A stretch of 64,000 nucleotides of DNA from positions 1 to 64,000 of the forward strand of contig CANCER010000002.1 of the NCBI GenBank assembly GCA_947375135.1, given 5' to 3'. This stretch comes from Comamonadaceae bacterium (lineage in GTDB: Bacteria > Pseudomonadota > Gammaproteobacteria > Burkholderiales > Burkholderiaceae_C). Under the pieces are notes generated by a model. It ran no database searches. It saw nothing but the letters and a program-made list of their open reading frames with translations, and was not told where the DNA came from. This document shows, in pieces, positions 59,402 through 64,000 of this stretch. Numbering within the stretch: the first letter of the stretch is position 1; each line of letters starts with the position of its first letter. The position numbers and the translations under genes were made by a program.

Positions 59402-60166
59402 TCAGAGCTTGGAAAAGTCCGGCTTGCGCTTTTCCATAAAGGCGCCAAAGGCCTCGCGTGCAGCCGGCTCACCCATCATGCGGCCAAAGCTTTGCGCCTC
59501 TTCGTCAATCACCGCCAGCACCTGCGGCAGGTTGGCTTTTTTCATCAGGCGCTTGGTTTCGATCAGCGAACTCAGTGGCTTGGACGCCAGTTTGCGCGCC
59601 TGGGCCTGGGCCAGTCCGTTGGCCTCGGTGGGCGGCACGATGCGGTTGACCAGCCCCACTTCCAACGCGGCTTCGGCCATAAAGGGCTCGCCCAGCAGCA
59701 GGGCCTCAGCGGCGCGGTGGTACCCCATCAGCTGCGCCGCCAGAATGCTGGAGGCCGCCTCGGGACAGACACCCAGGTTCACAAAGGGCATGACAAAGGC
59801 GGCGTTGTCACCGGCGTAGACCAGGTCGCAATGGAACAGCATGGTGGTGCCAATGCCCACGGCCGGGCCGCAAACCGCCGCGATCAAAGGTTTGGGAAAC
59901 GTGGCCAGGACACGCAGAAAACGCAGCACCGGGGCACTCAGGCCGGGGGTCGGCGTGTTCAGGAAGTCGGCAATGTCGTTGCCGGCACTGAACACGGCAA
60001 TGTGGCCCTGGATCACGACGACGCGCACCGAAGCGTCCGCGCTGGCCTGGTCCAGCGCATCGGCGCAGGCGCTGTACATGGCACTGGTGAAGGAGTTTTT
60101 CTTTTCCACCCGGTTGATGGTGACGGTCATCACACCGTCGGTGCTGTCGATCAAGATTTCTTGCAT
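59402..60166 (-). CDS. Enoyl-CoA hydratase/isomerase family protein
   Basis: 254 residues of the crotonase fold. The oxyanion-hole regions are FSAGNDIADF near residue 60 and AAVCGPAVGIGTTM near 105; GVCPEAASS near 135 carries the usual acidic position. Exact reaction (hydratase or isomerase) is unclear. It ends the beta-oxidation cluster. Confidence 0.92.
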   Translation of the reverse strand: MQEILIDSTDGVMTVTINRVEKKNSFTSAMYSACADALDQASADASVRVVVIQGHIAVFSAGNDIADFLNTPTPGLSAPVLRFLRVLATFPKPLIAAVCGPAVGIGTTMLFHCDLVYAGDNAAFVMPFVNLGVCPEAASSILAAQLMGYHRAAEALLLGEPFMAEAALEVGLVNRIVPPTEANGLAQAQARKLASKPLSSLIETKRLMKKANLPQVLAVIDEEAQSFGRMMGEPAAREAFGAFMEKRKPDFSKL

Positions 60167-60197
60167 GGTACGGTTTCCGAAATAAGGGGGGATTGAA

Positions 60198-61010
60198 TCA
60201 CTGTTTGTAATAAACGATCTGGTGTGTGGTCACCAGCAGGACACCATGGCGGTCCCACAGCTGGCTGCTCTGGTCAAAAAACCCGTTGCGAAAAGCCTGC
60301 GCCCTGGCCTGCCCCAGCAGGTAGCCGTCCCCCGTGCGCTGCAATTGCGCGCTGCCGGCATGGAAGTACACCGTCATGGACACCGTACCCACCGGCACCA
60401 GCGTGGCGCGGCGTATGAACAGGCGCGGGAAGAAGATATCGGAGATGCAGGCCAGCGAGGCAAAGTCCAGTGGACGGGCGGGTTGGTCGCGCACCCAGAT
60501 TTGCGACAGGCTGGTGTCACCGCTGCCATCCCACACGCACGGCCAGTGGCCCGTGACCGGGCGGTATTCAAAGGCCTTGGTAAACGGCAGGGGCGCGTGC
60601 ACAGCGGGTGGCAGGCAATCCTCCGGCGGCGGGCAAAGGGGCATGGGCTCCTCGTCCACGCCCCAGGTTTCCCGGCGCAGCGCCGTGACAGCGGTGGCCG
60701 TCATCACCGTGGCGTCCGCTTGGCGCAGCTCGATCACCCAGTGCTGGGTGGAACGGTTGGTGCGCGCCGGACGCGCATGCACTTCAAAGGCCCCATCCGC
60801 CACTGCGGCACAGAAGTTCACGGTGAGCGAAATCGGCTCCCCCAGACGCTGCGGGTGCAGCAGCACTGCCTGCAAGGCTTGTGCCGCCGTAATGCCGCCA
60901 AACGGACCCACCATATTGGCGTAGGCCGGGTGGGTGCGCGCCTGCCAGACCCCGTCTGACAGCGCTTGAAGGTCCAGGGCTTGGTCAAAAGGATGCATTT
61001 CCATGGCCAT
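60198..61010 (-). CDS. TesB-like double-hotdog acyl-CoA thioesterase
   Basis: 270 residues with two hotdog halves: HPAYANMVGPFGGITAAQAL at residue ~30 and ISLTVNFCAAVADG, then a second half ending LVTTHQIVYYKQ. This is the 4HBT_3 type of TesB-like thioesterase. It lies 13 bases after fadA, so it probably acts on beta-oxidation intermediates. Start ATG 61010; 61004 also possible. Confidence 0.88.
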   Translation of the reverse strand: MAMEMHPFDQALDLQALSDGVWQARTHPAYANMVGPFGGITAAQALQAVLLHPQRLGEPISLTVNFCAAVADGAFEVHARPARTNRSTQHWVIELRQADATVMTATAVTALRRETWGVDEEPMPLCPPPEDCLPPAVHAPLPFTKAFEYRPVTGHWPCVWDGSGDTSLSQIWVRDQPARPLDFASLACISDIFFPRLFIRRATLVPVGTVSMTVYFHAGSAQLQRTGDGYLLGQARAQAFRNGFFDQSSQLWDRHGVLLVTTHQIVYYKQ

Positions 61011-61023
61011 GCGTTCAGGGGGA

Positions 61024-62220
61024 CTAGACCCGCTCAAAAATACCCGCCGCGCCCTGCCCCATGCCCACGCACATGGTGACCATGGCGTAGCGCAGTTGCT
61101 GGCGGTGCAGGGCATGGATGGCGGTGGCCGCGCGCATGGCACCGGTGGCGCCCAGCGGATGGCCCAGCGCAATCGCGCCGCCCAGGGGGTTGACCCTGCC
61201 GGTGTTCAGGCCCAGGGTGTTGATGACGGCCAGAGACTGCGCGGCAAAGGCTTCGTTGAGCTCGAACCAGTCGATGTCGTCCTGCTGGAGCCCGGCGTAA
61301 CGCAGGGCGGCGGGAATGGCCTCGATCGGGCCTATGCCCATGATGTGCGGCGGCACGCCCTTGGCAGCAAAGCTCACAAAGCGCGCCAGCGGTGTCAGGC
61401 CGTATTGCTTCACAGCTTTTTCACTGGCCAGGATCAGCGCACCGGCACCGTCCGAGGTCTGCGAGCTGTTGCCCGCCGTGACCGAACCACGCGCCGCAAA
61501 CACGGTCTTGAGCCTGGCCAAACCTTCCAGCGTGGTATCGGCGCGCGCGCCTTCATCCAGGCTGACGATGCGGCGCTTCTCGATCACCTCACCGGTTTCC
61601 AGGTTGGCTGTGCGGTCCACCACCTCGACCGGTGTGATCTCGGCGCTGAAATCGCCACGCGCCTGTGCCGCCAGCGCCTTGGTGTGGGAGGCCACGGCAA
61701 AGTCGTCCTGCATGTCGCGCGTCACCTTCCACTGGTTGGCCACCTTTTCTGCGGTCAGGCCCATGCCGTAAGCGATGCCAACGTTCTCGTCGTTGGCAAA
61801 CATCAGCGGCGAGAAGCTGGGCGCATTGCCGGTCATGGGCACCATGCTCATGCTCTCGACACCGGCGGCGATCATCACATCGGCTTCACCGACGCGGATG
61901 CGGTCCGCCGCCATCTGGATGGCCGACAGGCCGGAGGCGCAAAAGCGGTTCACGGTGATGCCGCCCACGCTGGTGGGCAAGCCGGCCAGCACGGCACCGA
62001 CGCGCGCAATGTTCAGGCCCTGCGATCCCTCGGGCATGGCGCAGCCGCAGATCAGGTCTTCAATCGAATGCGGGTCCAGCGTGGGCACCTGGGCCAGCGC
62101 GGCCTGCAGAACCTTGACCAGCAGATCGTCCGGGCGGGTGTTGCGGAAGTAGCCGCGGTGCGAGCGGCCAATGGGCGTGCGCGTGGCGGCAACGATGTAG
62201 GCGTCTTGTACTTGTTTCAT
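61024..62220 (-). CDS. fadA: Acetyl-CoA acyltransferase (3-ketoacyl-CoA thiolase)
   Basis: Thiolase of 398 residues. The nucleophilic Cys is in VNRFCASGLSAIQ near residue 92, the His in GHPLGATGAM near 350, and the second Cys in TMCVGMGQGAA near 382. It lies 45 bases after the fadB-like gene, forming the pair that performs the last steps of beta-oxidation. Confidence 0.95.
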   Translation of the reverse strand: MKQVQDAYIVAATRTPIGRSHRGYFRNTRPDDLLVKVLQAALAQVPTLDPHSIEDLICGCAMPEGSQGLNIARVGAVLAGLPTSVGGITVNRFCASGLSAIQMAADRIRVGEADVMIAAGVESMSMVPMTGNAPSFSPLMFANDENVGIAYGMGLTAEKVANQWKVTRDMQDDFAVASHTKALAAQARGDFSAEITPVEVVDRTANLETGEVIEKRRIVSLDEGARADTTLEGLARLKTVFAARGSVTAGNSSQTSDGAGALILASEKAVKQYGLTPLARFVSFAAKGVPPHIMGIGPIEAIPAALRYAGLQQDDIDWFELNEAFAAQSLAVINTLGLNTGRVNPLGGAIALGHPLGATGAMRAATAIHALHRQQLRYAMVTMCVGMGQGAAGIFERV

Positions 62221-62265
62221 GGTGTTCCTTTTCGATCACATAGGTGCGTGTTCGCAGCCGCCTTG

Positions 62266-64000
62266 TTAGTTGCGAACCGGCTTGCCGGTCGACATCATTC
62301 CCATGATCCGTTCCTGGGTCTTGGGGTTGTTGAGCAGCGACCCAAAGGCCCGGCGCTCCAGCGTCATCAAATACTCTTCGTTCACCAGCGTGCCGGCATC
62401 CACATCGCCGCCACACACCACCTCGGCAATCAGCGAGGCGATGTGGAAATCATGGGCACTGATAAAGCCGCCGTCGCGCATATTCACCAGCGAGCCCTTG
62501 ATGGTGGCGATACCACTGCGCCCAGCCACCTGAAATGGCCGGCGATGCGGCGCCCGGTAACCTGACGCACTCAGGGCACGGGCCTCATTGAGGGCGACAA
62601 ACAGCAGCTCGTCCTTGTGCGGCACGACCACGTCACTCTCCAGCAAATAGCCCAGCTTGCGCGACTCCAGCGCGCTGGCCCCCACCTTGGCCATGGCGGC
62701 GGCGGTAAAGCCGTCGGTCAGGAAGGGCAGCAGGTCCTTGCCCGTAGACAGGGTGGCGTTCTCGGCCGCACGGCGTGCGATGTAGGTGAGGCCACCGGCA
62801 CCGGGCACCAGGCCCACGCCGACTTCAACCAGACCGATATAGCTTTCCATGGCCACCACGCGTTTGCTCGAATACACGGCCAGTTCGCAACCACCACCGA
62901 GCGCCAGACCGCGCACGGCAGACACCACAGGCACATTGGAGTAGCGCAGCTTGAGCATCATCTCCTGCATCTCGGCCTCAGCACCCTCAATCGCCTTGAC
63001 GCCGCCCAGCATGAAGGCAGGCAGCATGGCCTGCAGATCGGCACCGGCGGAGAACATGTCGTCGGGCGACCAGATCACCAAACCCTGGTAACTCTGCTCG
63101 GCCAGAACTTGGGCCTGCAACAGGCCCTCGACCACGCCCGGGCCGATGGCGTGCATCTTGGTCTTGATACTGGCGATCAGCACATCGGCGTCCAGACTGC
63201 CGGGCTGGCCCAGCGTCCACAGGCGGATGTGCTCGTCTTCATGCACGGTGCTGCCGGCTGTCTTGGCGTTGGCGGCCTGGGCACCCAGCACGCTTTCGGG
63301 GAAATGTTGGCGGGCATACACGGGCAGCTGGCGCACCGGCACAAACTGTTGCGTCGTCGGATTCCAGGAGCCTTGCGGGGTGTGCACACCACCTGCCTGG
63401 GCGACAGGCCCCTTGAACACCCAGTCCGGCAGCGGTGCGTTGCACAACGCCTTGCCCGCGTCAATGTCTTCCTGCACCATCTGCGCCACTTCCAGCCAGC
63501 CGGCCTCCTGCCACAGCTCAAACGGGCCCTGCTGCATACCGAAACCCCAGCGCATGCAAAGGTCCACATCACGGGCGTTGTCAGCAATCGAAGCCAGATG
63601 GATGGCGGCGTAGTGGAAGCTGTTGCGCAGAATCGCCCACAGGAACTGGCCCTGCGCGCCTTCGGCATTGCGCAGCAGCTTGAGGCGTTCGGCCGCCGGC
63701 TTTTTCAGCATGCGGGCATAGACCTCGTCGGCCTTCTCGCCGCCGGGCACATAGTCCTTGCTCGCCATATCAAAGCGCAAGACGTCGCGGCCCACCTTCT
63801 TGAAGAAACCGGCCTTGGCCTTCTGGCCCAGGTTGCCCAGCTCCAGCAGGGTCTTCAGCACCTCGGGGGTGGCGAAGCTGGCGTAGAACGGATCGAACGT
63901 GCCTGCCCCTGCGGTAGCGTCGCCGCTCAGCGTGTCCTGCAGCGTCTTGATCACATGGCCCATGGTGTCCAGGCCCACCACGTCAGCGGTGCGGAAGGTA
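62266..64000 (-). CDS. FadB/FadN-like 3-hydroxyacyl-CoA dehydrogenase/enoyl-CoA hydratase, 5' truncated by window
   Basis: The frame is open to the window edge; 577 codons plus stop are visible. From N to C terminus in this part: the end of a hydroxyacyl-CoA dehydrogenase domain (KAKAGFFKKVGRDVLRFD), a linker, then a crotonase domain with FSAGADLQAM and RGLALGGGCELAV. The dehydrogenase-then-hydratase order is the FadN-type, the reverse of E. coli FadB. It starts the fad cluster that continues to the enoyl-CoA hydratase gene. Confidence 0.93.
   Translation of the reverse strand, partial: TFRTADVVGLDTMGHVIKTLQDTLSGDATAGAGTFDPFYASFATPEVLKTLLELGNLGQKAKAGFFKKVGRDVLRFDMASKDYVPGGEKADEVYARMLKKPAAERLKLLRNAEGAQGQFLWAILRNSFHYAAIHLASIADNARDVDLCMRWGFGMQQGPFELWQEAGWLEVAQMVQEDIDAGKALCNAPLPDWVFKGPVAQAGGVHTPQGSWNPTTQQFVPVRQLPVYARQHFPESVLGAQAANAKTAGSTVHEDEHIRLWTLGQPGSLDADVLIASIKTKMHAIGPGVVEGLLQAQVLAEQSYQGLVIWSPDDMFSAGADLQAMLPAFMLGGVKAIEGAEAEMQEMMLKLRYSNVPVVSAVRGLALGGGCELAVYSSKRVVAMESYIGLVEVGVGLVPGAGGLTYIARRAAENATLSTGKDLLPFLTDGFTAAAMAKVGASALESRKLGYLLESDVVVPHKDELLFVALNEARALSASGYRAPHRRPFQVAGRSGIATIKGSLVNMRDGGFISAHDFHIASLIAEVVCGGDVDAGTLVNEEYLMTLERRAFGSLLNNPKTQERIMGMMSTGKPVRN

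Overview
The window is a high-GC, gene-dense chromosomal segment from a betaproteobacterium, most likely a member of the Comamonadaceae (Rhodoferax/Polaromonas-like). That assignment is inferred from protein wording, the gene order around mraZ-lpxC and hslVU, and a DksA of the TGEPIG type; no 16S gene or database search was available. Almost all genes have standard starts and many neighbours overlap by ATGA, as expected of tightly packed operons.

Layout. (1) 1-8078, plus strand: glycogen operon glgX (5' cut by the window edge), pgm, glgC, glgA, glgP, covering synthesis of ADP-glucose, polymerisation, debranching and phosphorolysis. (2) 8114-26811, minus strand: the complete division and cell wall (dcw) cluster, read from mraZ through rsmH, ftsL, ftsI, murE, murF, mraY, murD, ftsW, murG, murC, ddl, ftsQ, ftsA and ftsZ to lpxC, plus a 58-residue membrane protein gene after lpxC. 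A promoter with two GTGG boxes sits before mraZ. (3) 27071-34294, minus strand: hslU, hslV, a STAS-domain protein, a DksA with a very long Ala/Lys/Pro-rich N-terminus, a COG0523 metal chaperone GTPase and an RlmI-type methyltransferase. (4) 34398-37752, minus strand: a PIN/ribbon-helix-helix toxin-antitoxin pair, xerC, a DUF484 gene and dapF. (5) 37845-44326: metallo-beta-lactamase-fold hydrolase, an S4/pseudouridine-synthase-like protein, a CBS protein, the RNase P RNA gene (minus), cysK, a VOC protein and a large FAD oxidoreductase.

(6) 44327-48160 is different. It is visibly AT-richer, has longer non-coding stretches, carries a decayed reading frame, and encodes five unfamiliar proteins on the minus strand: a ribbon-helix-helix type regulator, a small protein, a protein resembling the uracil-DNA glycosylase fold, and two unknown proteins. 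It looks like a horizontally acquired accessory island and is the best candidate here for an undescribed system. No integrase, transposase or tRNA marks its ends.

(7) 48165-64000 returns to ordinary genome: htpX, a DUF3025 gene, pyrC and a LysR regulator, an ATM1-type ABC exporter, thioesterases, an MtfA-like peptidase, small envelope proteins, a cytochrome c-prime-like lipoprotein, arfB, a GDT1-family transporter, and a beta-oxidation cluster (fadB-like gene cut by the right edge, fadA, thioesterase, enoyl-CoA hydratase).

A dispersed palindromic repeat family (units at about 13.6, 19.05, 19.14, 39.9 and 56.9 kb) occupies gene junctions. One copy has become coding sequence at the start of ddl. 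A second local duplication, between ftsW and murG, creates a 27-codon bridging frame.
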